Below the pieces are notes generated by a model. The model saw only the letters and a list, made by a program, of their open reading frames with translations, had not been told where the DNA came from and ran no database searches. The position numbers and the translations under genes are program-made. Source: Labilithrix sp. (GTDB taxonomy: Bacteria > Myxococcota_A > Polyangia > Polyangiales > Polyangiaceae). From it: DNA of 52,333 nt. How positions within the stretch are numbered: the stretch's first letter is position 1; each line of letters opens with the position of its first letter. The DNA is taken from positions 1-52,333 of the forward strand of contig JAHBWD010000063.1 of assembly GCA_019637175.1 (NCBI GenBank), given 5' to 3'. Positions 24,060 through 32,749 of the stretch are shown here, piece by piece.

Positions 24060-26066
24060 ATGAACCGACGTGTTTCCTTGACGTACGTCCTCATCGCCTG
24101 CACGGCGCTCATCACCGTCCTTCTCGCTTGCGGCTCCGAGCGCTCGTGGGAAGACGAGAACGCGCCGCCCGCGGGGAGCAGCGGCGACAATCCAGGCATC
24201 GGCTTCGGCGGCGGCGATCGCAAGGTCGTATCCCTCACGGTCGATCCGCCGACGGCCTCGCTCGTCGTCGAGAGCGGCGCGGTGATGACGCAGCCGTTCA
24301 AGGCCATCGCGAAGTACAGCGACAACACGACCTCCGACGTGACGAACGCGACGCAGTGGATCGCGACGAGCCTCCAGGTCGGCAACATCGCGTCGACCGG
24401 CCTCTACTCGACGACCGGCAGCATCGGCGGCGACGTCAAGATCACCGGGACGTTCCAGGGGCAGAAGGCGTCGGCGGCGCTGCGCGTGAAGCTCCACCTC
24501 CTCGAGAACCCCGCGGGCGCGGACGCGGCGACGATCGCCGCGCTGAAGGCCGCGACGACGAAAGACTCCGCCATCCAGTGGGCGTACCCGTACGACGGAA
24601 CGGTGTTCCCGCGCGGGCTCCACGCGCCGCTCTTGATGTGGAACAACGGCGGCGCGGGCGACACGTACTACGTGCACGTCACGAGCGCGACGTTCGAGCT
24701 CGAGTCGTTCACGAAGGTGCCGCCGCCCTCGCGCTACGCCTTCACGACGGCCGGCTGGCAGAAGCTCGTCGACTCGACCTCGGGCGCGGCTGATCTCACC
24801 GTCGCGCGCATGGCGGGCACCGCGGTGACGATCGCGGTGCAGCACAAGTGGACGGTCGCGCCCGCGTCGATGCGCGGCACGATCTACTACTGGGCGAACA
24901 ACCAAGGTCGCGTGATGCGCATCAAGCCGGGCGCGACGACGCCCGACGACTTCAGCGCCGGCACGTTCGGCGCGCTCCCCGCTTCGGGCTGCACGATGAC
25001 GTGCCACACGGTGTCGGCCGACGGCTCGACGCTCGTGAGCGGCGGCGACACGCTCGGCGGCTCGTACGATCTCTTGAAGAACACGCCGATCTTCGACACG
25101 GGCGGCGCCGCGGGCAGCGCGCAGAAGCGCCTCTGGTCGAACCCGGCGGTCTCGCCGGACGGAAAGTACGTGATCCAGAACTCGTCGCCGCTGCCCGGTC
25201 CACCGGGCGCCGCCGCGGGCCTCTGGAGCACGGCGAACGGCACCAAGATCGCGGGCAGCGGCCTCGACGCGCTCCAGATGGGCATGCCCAACTTCGCGCC
25301 CGACGGCACCAAGATCGCGTACGTCGGCATCAGCGGCGTCGGCGTGGGCTCGCTCGACGTCGTCGACTTCGACATGAAGACGGCGAAGGCGGGCGCGCCG
25401 AAGGAGCTCGTCGCCAAGGGCGCGGGCCTCGGCATCGCGTGGCCGAGCGTCTCGCCCGACGCGAAGTGGGCGATCTACCACCGCGGTCCGCTCGACACGC
25501 GCGACGGCGCGTCGGATCTCTTCCTCGCGAGCACCGTCACGCCGAACCAGGAGATCCGGCTCGCGAAGCTCAACGGCGACGGCTATCCGTTCGCCGCCGG
25601 CGCGCGCGATCTCGCGCTCAACTTCGAGCCGACGTTCGCGCCCGTGCCCTCGGGCGGATACTTCTGGGTCGTGTTCACGAGCCGGCGCACGTACGGCAAC
25701 GCGCTCACGGGCGCGAAGGAGGTGGTGAAGGAGCTCTGGGTCGCGGCGATCGATCTGAGCCCCACGCCGGGCACCGATCCGAGCCACCCGCCGTTCCTCT
25801 TGCCGGGCCAAGACGAGACGTCGCTCAACATGCGCGGCTTCTGGGCGCTCGATCCGTGCAAGGGCGACGGCCAAGGCTGCGCGTCGGGCACCGAGTGCTG
25901 CGGCGGCTTCTGCGACGGCAGCGGGCCCGCGGGTGCGCTCGTCTGCAAGAGCGCGGGCACGTGCGCCAACGACGGCGACCGCTGCGACAAGGCCTCGGAT
26001 TGCTGCAACCACCCGACGGGCACGCTCTGCATCAACCACGTCTGCTCGGAGCCCGGCCCGAAGTAG
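24060..26066 (+). CDS. Lipoprotein with Ig-like and TolB-like propeller domains and a Cys-rich tail
   Basis: A 668-residue lipoprotein. The lipobox is TVLLAC (Cys24). An Ig-like bacterial domain of the Big_2 type lies at about 57-145 (VVSLTVDPPTASLVVESGA ... IASTGLYSTTG). The middle 400 residues have WD/TolB-like propeller signatures (VSADGSTLVSGGDTLGG; NPAVSPDGKYVIQNSS; FAPDGTKIAYVG; SVSPDAKWAIYHRG). GCTMTCHTVSADG resembles the CXXCH heme site of related proteins, but the spacing here is CX3CH. The last 65 residues are a Cys-rich domain with about ten cysteines (CASGTECCGGFC; DRCDKASDCC), probably a disulfide-stabilised knot. ATG 24060 has GGAGGAG upstream. Function unknown, probably at the surface. 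Confidence 0.82.
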   Translation: MNRRVSLTYVLIACTALITVLLACGSERSWEDENAPPAGSSGDNPGIGFGGGDRKVVSLTVDPPTASLVVESGAVMTQPFKAIAKYSDNTTSDVTNATQWIATSLQVGNIASTGLYSTTGSIGGDVKITGTFQGQKASAALRVKLHLLENPAGADAATIAALKAATTKDSAIQWAYPYDGTVFPRGLHAPLLMWNNGGAGDTYYVHVTSATFELESFTKVPPPSRYAFTTAGWQKLVDSTSGAADLTVARMAGTAVTIAVQHKWTVAPASMRGTIYYWANNQGRVMRIKPGATTPDDFSAGTFGALPASGCTMTCHTVSADGSTLVSGGDTLGGSYDLLKNTPIFDTGGAAGSAQKRLWSNPAVSPDGKYVIQNSSPLPGPPGAAAGLWSTANGTKIAGSGLDALQMGMPNFAPDGTKIAYVGISGVGVGSLDVVDFDMKTAKAGAPKELVAKGAGLGIAWPSVSPDAKWAIYHRGPLDTRDGASDLFLASTVTPNQEIRLAKLNGDGYPFAAGARDLALNFEPTFAPVPSGGYFWVVFTSRRTYGNALTGAKEVVKELWVAAIDLSPTPGTDPSHPPFLLPGQDETSLNMRGFWALDPCKGDGQGCASGTECCGGFCDGSGPAGALVCKSAGTCANDGDRCDKASDCCNHPTGTLCINHVCSEPGPK

Positions 26067-26086
26067 CCTGAGCTACGATCGAGCGT

Positions 26087-27289
26087 GTGAGCACCTCGTT
26101 CGAGCGAGATCTCGCGCGCGTTCACCGAAACCGGTGGGTCCTCGCGGTCGCGGCGCTGCCGTTCGTCGTGGGCGCGGCGCTCGTCGTGGTGGGCGTGCAC
26201 GGGCTCGCGCCGATGGCGTTCCTCGGCGGGGGCCTCTTGCTGCGTGCCGTCCTGGGGAAGAACCCGTGGCCGCGGATCGTCCCCGCGCGCGTCCGCGTGA
26301 CGGGGTACGGCGTGGTGATCGGCGCGGAGCGGATCCGCCACGACGACGTCCGCGCGGGGCTCGTGCTGCGCGACGGCGACGGGCGCACGCTCGTGCGCCT
26401 CGCGCGTGGTCCGCTCACGCCGTCGATCGACGTCGTCGTCGGAGACGACGACGAAGGCCGCGAGCTGCTGCACGCCCTCGAGCTCGACGCGCTCCAGACC
26501 ACCGCGACGTTCCGCGCCGCCTCGCGCCTGCTCGCGCACCCCGGGTCCACGCTCGCCGCGCTCATCGCGATCTTCCTCGGTGCCGCCCTGCTCGGGGGAA
26601 GGCTCGGCGGAAAAGCCTCGTCGATCGCGCTCGCGCTCGGAGGCCTCGCCGTCGTCGCGACGGTGTGGCCCGCGCGCGTCGTCGTCGGCGCCGACGGCTT
26701 CGCGATCACCTGGCTCTTCCGGCGGCGCTTCGTCGCCGCGAGCGCGATCGCGCGCGCCTTCACCTATGAAGAGTCGTTCGGCCGCTCGCGTGTCTTCGGC
26801 GTCACGGTGCGCCTGCGCGACGGCGAGGAGATCAGGATCCCGATCAGCACCTCGCGCTGGGATCGCGAGCGGACGACCGCGCTGCTCGCGCGCATCGAAG
26901 CCGTCGCCGGCGCCGGACCCTCGGGCAGCGCCGGCGCGCTCGCGATGCTCGAGCGCCGCCCTGACGACGAAGACGCCGCGGCGTGGGTCGGTCGCCTCCG
27001 GCGCATCGGCGCCGGCGCGAACGCGACGACGCGCGTGGCGCCCGTCGCCCCCGACGCGCTCTGGCGGATCGTCGACGACCGCGCGGTCGACGCGAGCGTC
27101 CGCGCGGCCGCCGCGGTGGCGTTGGGGCCGACGCTCGATCGAGAGGGCCGCAGCCGGCTCGCCTCCGCGGCTCGCGCGACGGCCGACGAGCGCCTCCGCG
27201 TGGCGCTCGAGCTCGCCGCGACCGCGCGCGACGAGGCGGAGGTGGCCGCCGCGCTCGACGAGGTCGGACCGGCCGCGCGTCGAGCGTGA
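26087..27289 (+). CDS. Membrane protein with PH-like domains
   Basis: A 400-residue protein. Two hydrophobic pairs are seen, near residues 18-55 (WVLAVAALPFVVGAALVVVG, APMAFLGGGLLLRAVLG) and near 155-200 (TLAALIAIFLGAALLGGRLG, SIALALGGLAVVATVWPA). Each is followed by a beta-rich segment (RVRVTGYGVVIGAERIRHDDV; RVVVGADGFAITWLFRRRFV) of the bacterial PH (bPH) type. The C-terminal 110 residues are helical and Arg/Ala-rich, possibly HEAT-like. GTG 26087 is the start. It lies 20 bases after the beta-propeller lipoprotein, same strand. Role unknown. Confidence 0.72.
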   Translation: MSTSFERDLARVHRNRWVLAVAALPFVVGAALVVVGVHGLAPMAFLGGGLLLRAVLGKNPWPRIVPARVRVTGYGVVIGAERIRHDDVRAGLVLRDGDGRTLVRLARGPLTPSIDVVVGDDDEGRELLHALELDALQTTATFRAASRLLAHPGSTLAALIAIFLGAALLGGRLGGKASSIALALGGLAVVATVWPARVVVGADGFAITWLFRRRFVAASAIARAFTYEESFGRSRVFGVTVRLRDGEEIRIPISTSRWDRERTTALLARIEAVAGAGPSGSAGALAMLERRPDDEDAAAWVGRLRRIGAGANATTRVAPVAPDALWRIVDDRAVDASVRAAAAVALGPTLDREGRSRLASAARATADERLRVALELAATARDEAEVAAALDEVGPAARRA

Positions 27290-27416
27290 GGGGTTCTCGC
27301 GCCATTTGCGGTAGTCTCCCTCCGTGCGGACCGGTGTCCGCCGTGACGACGCGTGACGCGCGCAGGGGGAATCCCGAAGCGTTGTTGCGTATTAGGCATC
27401 GTCGGAGATCCTGTTC

Positions 27417-29264
27417 ATGACGCAGCCTGGCTATCCTCCCTACGGCGGTCCGCCCTCCCAGTACCCGGGGTACGCGCACACCGCGAACGTTCCGCCGCTC
27501 TCGGGCGGCGCCGCGATTCCTCCCGCGCCGCCCGCGCCGAAGAAGTCGGCGCTGCCCTTCATCCTCGGGGGCGCGGGCGCGGCCTTCGTGCTGCTGGCGG
27601 CCGTCGGCGGGGGCATCGCGTACTGGAAGCTACGCTCGCGGAGCGTCGCGCTCCCGGTCGACGCGAAGATGCTGCCCGCGCTGACGAGCGAGGTCGGCAC
27701 CCAGCTCATCGAAGCGACGCGCGAGACCGACGAGCACATTCGTCGCGCGTACCTCGCCTCGGAGCTCGGCTCCGAGCTTTGCCGCGCGGGCGCCGCCGAT
27801 CCGGCGCGAAGGATCGAGGGCATCGGCGGCGGCACGTCGCGCGCCGCGAAGGAGTTCTTCTTCGACAAGCGCAACATCGACTCCGTCCAGTCGCTGCTCG
27901 AGTGCGGCGCGATGCTCGGCGGCTCGCTCGACAGCCCGTACCAGGCGGTCATCTCCGTCGCGCCCGAAGCCGACGCCAAGCCGGGGATCCCTCAACGCAT
28001 CGCCGTCGGTCACTTCAAGATCACCGAGCTGCCGCAGAAGTACGGCTTCACCCGCTACACCTTCAAGGGCGTGCCCGGGTTCTGCCGGACGCGCCCGGAG
28101 GATCGCGGAGGCCTCCGCCCGATCGAGTCGGCGCCGTCCGCGCCCGGCACGTGCGAGGAGTTCAGCCTCGGCGCCTTCGCGCAAGGCACGACGTGGTTCC
28201 TCGGCAACCGCAACGCGCTCGAGACGATGGCCACCTCGGTGAAGAAGCCGCGCGACGAGCTGAACCCGCGCATCGCCGCGCTCAAGGACGCGGCGGGCGA
28301 GACCGAAGGCCTCCCCGTCGTGCGCATCCAGACCCAGCCGAAGAGCTCGCGCGAGTTCTTCATGTCGCCCTGCTACTTCGGCGCCTCGCACAGCGCGGCG
28401 CCGTTCACCGCGTTCCTCGAGGGCTGCTTCCCCGCCAAGGGGCAGGAGCGCCTCATCGAGGAGATCGACTCGAAGATCAAAGCGGCGGCTTACGAGAGCG
28501 ACGGCGATCCGCAGAAGGCGAAGGCGTTCCACGGCAACATCATCTTCGTCGCCCGCGACGACGGCGCGGCCAAGGACGTCGAGGCCGACGTGCGCGAGAT
28601 CGTCACCGAGTGGAGGTCGCACGTCGAGGAGAACGACGCGAAGCTGATCAACCAGTCGAACGAGCTCGCCACCACCGCGCGGCAGAAGAAGTTCGCCGCG
28701 GTCGCCGACACCTACTTCCGCGCGCTCAAGAGCGCGAAGGTGTCGCGCAAGGGGCGCACGGTGCGCGTCTCGTTCCGCGAGGCGCTTTCGAAAGACGATC
28801 TGGCGGCGCTCGAAGACGCCGACAAGAAGACCGCGGAGAAGCGCGAGGCGACCGCCGAGATCCTCGACGCGATCCAAGCCAAGCGTCCCGTCCCCATCGG
28901 GCCGCTCACGAAGCTGGTCGGCCCCTCGTGGGCGCGCTTCCTCACGGGGCCTGCGCCCGTCGAGCTGCCGCCGAGCCCGAAGACGCCGCTCTCCGAGGCC
29001 GACTGCAAGCGGCTGCAAGCGCGCATCGCGCCCTTCACGTCGACGAGCTTCTTCACCACCGACGCGAAGCTCCAGTTCTTCGCGCACAAGTTCGCCAACT
29101 GCGCGACGCGTCCGCCCGAGGTCGACGCCGCGCAGCGCACGTGCCTCGCCACGTTCACCAACGCAGGCGAGTACGCGCGATGCGCGAGCAACGAGCTCAG
29201 CGCGGCGCTGCCTCCGGGCCAGCCGCCCGACTCCGAGTTCGGCGATCGCCGCCTCAAGAAATGA
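27417..29264 (+). CDS. Single-pass membrane protein with Pro/Tyr/Gly-rich N-terminus, unknown function
   Basis: A 615-residue protein. The first 42 residues are Pro, Tyr and Gly-rich (MTQPGYPPYGGPPSQYPGY). One transmembrane segment follows at about 45-70 (LPFILGGAGAAFVLLAAVGGGIAYW), so the large C-terminal part (545 residues) should lie outside the cytoplasmic membrane. It is a mixed alpha/beta region with several Cys (GSELCRAG, LLECGAM, GFCRTRP, SPCYFGAS, EGCFPAKG) that could form disulfides. I do not recognise a domain. A diverged relative of this layout is the protein at 41792. Start ATG 27417; the upstream 127 bases have no evident site. Confidence 0.72.
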   Translation: MTQPGYPPYGGPPSQYPGYAHTANVPPLSGGAAIPPAPPAPKKSALPFILGGAGAAFVLLAAVGGGIAYWKLRSRSVALPVDAKMLPALTSEVGTQLIEATRETDEHIRRAYLASELGSELCRAGAADPARRIEGIGGGTSRAAKEFFFDKRNIDSVQSLLECGAMLGGSLDSPYQAVISVAPEADAKPGIPQRIAVGHFKITELPQKYGFTRYTFKGVPGFCRTRPEDRGGLRPIESAPSAPGTCEEFSLGAFAQGTTWFLGNRNALETMATSVKKPRDELNPRIAALKDAAGETEGLPVVRIQTQPKSSREFFMSPCYFGASHSAAPFTAFLEGCFPAKGQERLIEEIDSKIKAAAYESDGDPQKAKAFHGNIIFVARDDGAAKDVEADVREIVTEWRSHVEENDAKLINQSNELATTARQKKFAAVADTYFRALKSAKVSRKGRTVRVSFREALSKDDLAALEDADKKTAEKREATAEILDAIQAKRPVPIGPLTKLVGPSWARFLTGPAPVELPPSPKTPLSEADCKRLQARIAPFTSTSFFTTDAKLQFFAHKFANCATRPPEVDAAQRTCLATFTNAGEYARCASNELSAALPPGQPPDSEFGDRRLKK

Positions 29265-29393
29265 TCCGGTGCGATCGCCCGCGATCCACCTCGGGGGCTC
29301 CCCCACGCGCATAAGTGTCTGAAAATACACAATGCGCCTATGTGGCGATAGGTGGTCTAGTGTGTGCTTCGAGGAGGCGCAAGGAGTCCACCG

Positions 29394-30062
29394 ATGCGCT
29401 TCCGTCTCGCCATCCCCTTCGCCGTTGCTCTCGCGTCTCTCGTTGGCTGCGCCGCTCAGAGCGGTGAGGAGGCGGACGACGCCGAGGTCTCCGAGGACGC
29501 GCTCACCGAGAGCGAGCGCGACGAACGCCGCATCGCGAAGATCCGAGAGAAGGTCGGCAACGTCGACGAAGAGCACGTCGTGCTCGATCGCCGCTACAAG
29601 GCGCCGACGCGCAGCGCGTCTTCCGGCGCGCGGCTCGGAGGCGCTTCGCTCTACGGCGTCGACTGGTTCCAGAAGTGGCCCGGCGGCCTGAGCGCCGATC
29701 ACGGTTGGGACAACGGCACCGAGGCAGGCAAGCGCTGCATGTGGGCCGCGGTCCTGCGCTTCGAAGCGATCATGAAGGAGCCGCCCGAGGAGCTCACGGC
29801 GTTCCTCGCGGAGTACTCGCGCTGGGGCGGCAGCTTCTACAACTGGGTCGACGACTACTCGAAGCCGGAGTCGTACGGCGACGCCAGCGGCGCGCGCCTC
29901 TGGGCATGGCGCACCGGCCTCAGCAAATGGATCAGCGCGGCGGCCAAGGACGGCAGCTGCTACCTCCCGACGAAGCAGATGCTCGTCAACTACGCCCAGG
30001 CGTGCAACCGCCACCAGGCCTCGAACGCCGGCGAGATGCAGGGCTGCCAGGCGAGCCGCTAG
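29394..30062 (+). CDS. Lipoprotein with acidic post-lipobox leader, unknown function
   Basis: A 222-residue lipoprotein. The signal ends LASLVGC (Cys19) and is followed by an acidic stretch (AAQSGEEADDAEVSEDALTE). The same stretch, aligned without gaps, follows the lipobox of the hydrolase-like protein at 51380. The mature domain (about 90-222) has KWPGGLSADHGWDNG, GKRCMWAAVLRFEAIM and two late cysteines (DGSCYLP, AQACNRHQ); I recognise no family. ATG 29394 is preceded by AAGGAG. The upstream 129 bases contain an AT-richer patch around 29311-29345 that could be a promoter. It is convergent with the GMC oxidoreductase. Confidence 0.75.
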   Translation: MRFRLAIPFAVALASLVGCAAQSGEEADDAEVSEDALTESERDERRIAKIREKVGNVDEEHVVLDRRYKAPTRSASSGARLGGASLYGVDWFQKWPGGLSADHGWDNGTEAGKRCMWAAVLRFEAIMKEPPEELTAFLAEYSRWGGSFYNWVDDYSKPESYGDASGARLWAWRTGLSKWISAAAKDGSCYLPTKQMLVNYAQACNRHQASNAGEMQGCQASR

Positions 30063-30074
30063 CGCGTTCGCTCG

Positions 30075-31613
30075 TCACGCCGCGCGGCGGGCGTGGGCGT
30101 CGAAGGTCTCGGCGATGCCGACCGCGATGCGACGCGCGAGGCCCATCACGGGGAGCTGCGAGTTCACGCCGATGCTCGTCGGCAGGACGCTCCCGTCGGC
30201 GACGAAGAGATTGGCGACCGCCCAGCTCTCGCCCGTCGGCTTGACGACGCCCCCGTCGGGCGTCGCGCTCATCTTCGCCGAGCCGAGCGGGTGGAACGAC
30301 ATGCACTCGACCTTCTTGATCGAAGGAGGCGACGCGACGAACGCGCGGAGCTCGCTCGGCGTCTTGATCGCTTCGGCGCCGAAGATCGGGAGCATCACCT
30401 CGCGCGCGCCCGCAGCGAACGCGAGATCGCCCAGGATCTCGATCCCTCGCCAGACGCGACGGCGGTCGCGCTCGCTCATCCGGTAAGTGACGAGCGGCTC
30501 GCGCGAGAGCCAGCGCCGAACCGATCCGCCGCCCTCGTCGTGGATCATCGCGCCGAAGAAGGCGAGGTTCGGCATCGAGCGCACGCGGCGGCGGTGCTCG
30601 CGGCCGACCCCGGGGAACGCCGCGGCGAGGACGCTCGGCGCCGTGTAGATCCCGATGAGCGTGAGGCCCTCGCTCGCGTAGTGATCCGAGTAGACGCTCT
30701 GCATCGCGCCGTCCCAGCCCTCGACCGTCTCGTCGAAGAGCGCGCCGACGCGGAACGCCGGGTGGAGCGTGACGTGCCGCCCGACGTGCTTCGTGCCGAG
30801 GCCGCTCTTGCGCAGGAGGATCGGCGTGTGGAGCGAGCCGCACGCGACGACGACGACGCGCGCGCGCACTTCGAACGGGATCTTTGGATCGCCCGTCTCA
30901 CCGTCGACGAAGCGCCCGCGGACGCCGCGCGCGACGCCGCCCGCGATCTCGATCCGCTCGACGAGCGCGTCGGAGACGATCACGGTGCCGAGCTCGCGCG
31001 CCTCGGGCAACACCGAGACGTCGACGCTCATCTTCGCGCCGTTGGGGCAGCCGAAGTTGCAGCGCGCGGCGCCCTTGCAGCCCGACGTGTTGCGGCGGAG
31101 GCTCTTCATCGTCACGCCGAGGCGGTCGGCGCCCTCGACGAACAGCTCCGTCGAGCGCGAGCGCATCGACGCGGGCACCAGCGCGACCGACAGATCGCTC
31201 TCGATCTCCGAGAAATGAGGATCGAGCGCCTCCGGCGTCATCGCGTCGAGGCCGAGGCGCGTCGACCAGTCGTGGAGGACGTCGTCGGGGATCCGAAAGC
31301 AAACGCCGCCGGTCAGCACGCTCGAGCCGCCGACGCACTTGCCGGCCATCACGTTCATGATCGGCGTGTCGCCGAGACCGACGGCCAGCCCGAGGCCCGC
31401 TTCGCGCGCGAGCGTGCGCATCGCGCGCGAGGGCGTGAGCTTCGAATACTCCTCGGGGCGGTGGTAGCCGCCCTCTTCGAGGATCATCACGGTGCGCCCC
31501 GCGCGCGCGAGCTCGCGCGCGACGATGGAGCCGCCCGCGCCCGAGCCGATGACGACGACATCGACGCTCGCGGAGAACGGGGACGTCTGATCGCGGCCCC
31601 GCAGGATCGTCAT
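30075..31613 (-). CDS. GMC-family oxidoreductase with Cys cluster
   Basis: A 512-residue flavoenzyme of the glucose-methanol-choline family. FAD-binding GSGAGGS is at 23-29, followed by EEGGYH. GKCVGGSSVLTGG is the substrate/flavin-site segment. The C-terminal part has the FHPLGSAKM signature with the likely catalytic His and GVNSQLPVMGLA with the second base/Asn. Between them, SGCKGAARCNFGCPNGAK holds Cys179, Cys185 and Cys189, a cluster seen in long-chain alcohol and related GMC dehydrogenases where the electrons pass to a partner or quinone. No signal peptide is present. It overlaps the upstream small gene by four bases (ATGA at 31610-31613), so the two are translationally coupled. Confidence 0.9.
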   Translation of the reverse strand: MTILRGRDQTSPFSASVDVVVIGSGAGGSIVARELARAGRTVMILEEGGYHRPEEYSKLTPSRAMRTLAREAGLGLAVGLGDTPIMNVMAGKCVGGSSVLTGGVCFRIPDDVLHDWSTRLGLDAMTPEALDPHFSEIESDLSVALVPASMRSRSTELFVEGADRLGVTMKSLRRNTSGCKGAARCNFGCPNGAKMSVDVSVLPEARELGTVIVSDALVERIEIAGGVARGVRGRFVDGETGDPKIPFEVRARVVVVACGSLHTPILLRKSGLGTKHVGRHVTLHPAFRVGALFDETVEGWDGAMQSVYSDHYASEGLTLIGIYTAPSVLAAAFPGVGREHRRRVRSMPNLAFFGAMIHDEGGGSVRRWLSREPLVTYRMSERDRRRVWRGIEILGDLAFAAGAREVMLPIFGAEAIKTPSELRAFVASPPSIKKVECMSFHPLGSAKMSATPDGGVVKPTGESWAVANLFVADGSVLPTSIGVNSQLPVMGLARRIAVGIAETFDAHARRAA

Positions 31614-32170
31614 GCGACCTCGCGCCCTTCGTCGTGCGCGGCGATCTCTTCGTCGTCGGGATCCTTCAGGCGAACGCCGCTGTCGAGCGGCGCGGGCACG
31701 GCCGCGACGGTCGCCACGAGCAGGTGACGCTTGTGCCGTTTGCGCTCGTCGGTCGTGTACCCGATCGCGCGGAGCTCCGCGGGATCTTCGTAGAACGCGA
31801 GCGTCATGATCGTGCGCCAGCCGATGAACGCGAGCGAGAGGTTCGTCGCGCGCGTGCGCTCGAGGCGCGAGAGGACCGCGACGCGATCGGCGAGCGGGAG
31901 CTTCTCGATCGTGGCGAGGCGGAAGAACGTCAGGATCGGCGCGAGGCGCACGACGAAGAGCGCGACGCGGAGCCCGAAGCGGAGCGGGCGGCTCGCGGCG
32001 CTGATGAACGCGTCGACCTCTTCCACGTGCGCGTCGAGGCGCGCGGCCTCGACCTCGCCGTCTTCGGAGAACATCGCCTCGGCGATCGCGCGGACCACCA
32101 CCCGATCGCGCACCGACAAGGTGCTTCGAGCGGGGAAAGCGCGCGGATGAGCTGAGGAAACGAGGAGCAC
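31610..32170 (-). CDS. Small helical partner protein of the GMC oxidoreductase
   Basis: A 186-residue protein. From about residue 18 it reads VRDRVVVRAIAEAMFSEDG, then EEVDAFISAASRPLRFGLRVALFVVRLAPI, and later GWRTIMTLAFYEDPAELRAIGY. This is the pattern of the small subunits (gluconate-2-dehydrogenase subunit 3-like) that accompany GMC oxidoreductases. It should be needed for the folding or electron transfer of the flavoprotein, but this is inferred from context and pattern. The start GTG 32170 was chosen because GAGGAG stands just upstream; a longer frame from GTG 32239 is less likely. It overlaps the GMC start by four bases. Confidence 0.75.
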   Translation of the reverse strand: MLLVSSAHPRAFPARSTLSVRDRVVVRAIAEAMFSEDGEVEAARLDAHVEEVDAFISAASRPLRFGLRVALFVVRLAPILTFFRLATIEKLPLADRVAVLSRLERTRATNLSLAFIGWRTIMTLAFYEDPAELRAIGYTTDERKRHKRHLLVATVAAVPAPLDSGVRLKDPDDEEIAAHDEGREVA

Positions 32171-32290
32171 GACTCCTCTATATGTAGCGCTCCAACTGCG
32201 AAGCGCTCGTCGCGGTGCGAAGAATCTTTCGCAACGCACCGCGCCATGAGTCGCGCAGTTAGCCCATCAGTCTGGAGGTGCGACCTCAGA

Positions 32291-32737
32291 TCACTTCCCG
32301 CCGAAGAGCTCGCGAACCTGCGACGCGAGGGCGTCGGCGCGGACCTCCGGCAACGCGAGGGCCTGGAAGAGCACGCCGACGAGGGCGTTCTCTTCGTCGT
32401 GCGCGTCGTCGTCGACGAGCGCGAGGCCGATCGCGAGCTTGAACGCGAGATCGCGCAGCGCGGCGGGGAGCGTCGGCGCGATCTCACGGACGCGCGTCTC
32501 GATCTGCTCCCTCGTGACGCTGCCGGAGAAGCGATCGACGAAGCCGGTGACGTCCGCGTCGGTCGCTGCGGTCCCGTGGAGCCGGGAGGCGATCTCGCGG
32601 AACGCGTCGATCTCCACTTGGACGAGCTTTCCGTCCACTGCGGTCATGAGGTACGCGAGCTCGAGGAGCGTGTCGGCGTGTGCGGGCGAGGCGACGGGAC
32701 CGGCCGGCAGGATCTTCGAGATTTTCGCGAGCGGCAT
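32291..32737 (-). CDS. TerB-like protein, third gene of the kinase operon
   Basis: A 148-residue helical protein. LLELAYLMTAVDGKLVQVEIDAFREIASRL is the standard TerB-type opening with the acidic metal-binding DGK...E pattern. The second half (KLAIGLALVDDDAHDEENALVGVLFQAL) repeats it with a DDD cluster. It starts 12 bases after the stop of the PEGA-domain gene on the same strand, so the transcript probably runs kinase, PEGA protein, then this protein. TerB-like proteins bind metals and are found with stress-signalling genes. The paralogous 17992 protein sits beside a HAMP receptor. Confidence 0.75.
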   Translation of the reverse strand: MPLAKISKILPAGPVASPAHADTLLELAYLMTAVDGKLVQVEIDAFREIASRLHGTAATDADVTGFVDRFSGSVTREQIETRVREIAPTLPAALRDLAFKLAIGLALVDDDAHDEENALVGVLFQALALPEVRADALASQVRELFGGK

Positions 32738-32749
32738 CCCCCGAGGGTA

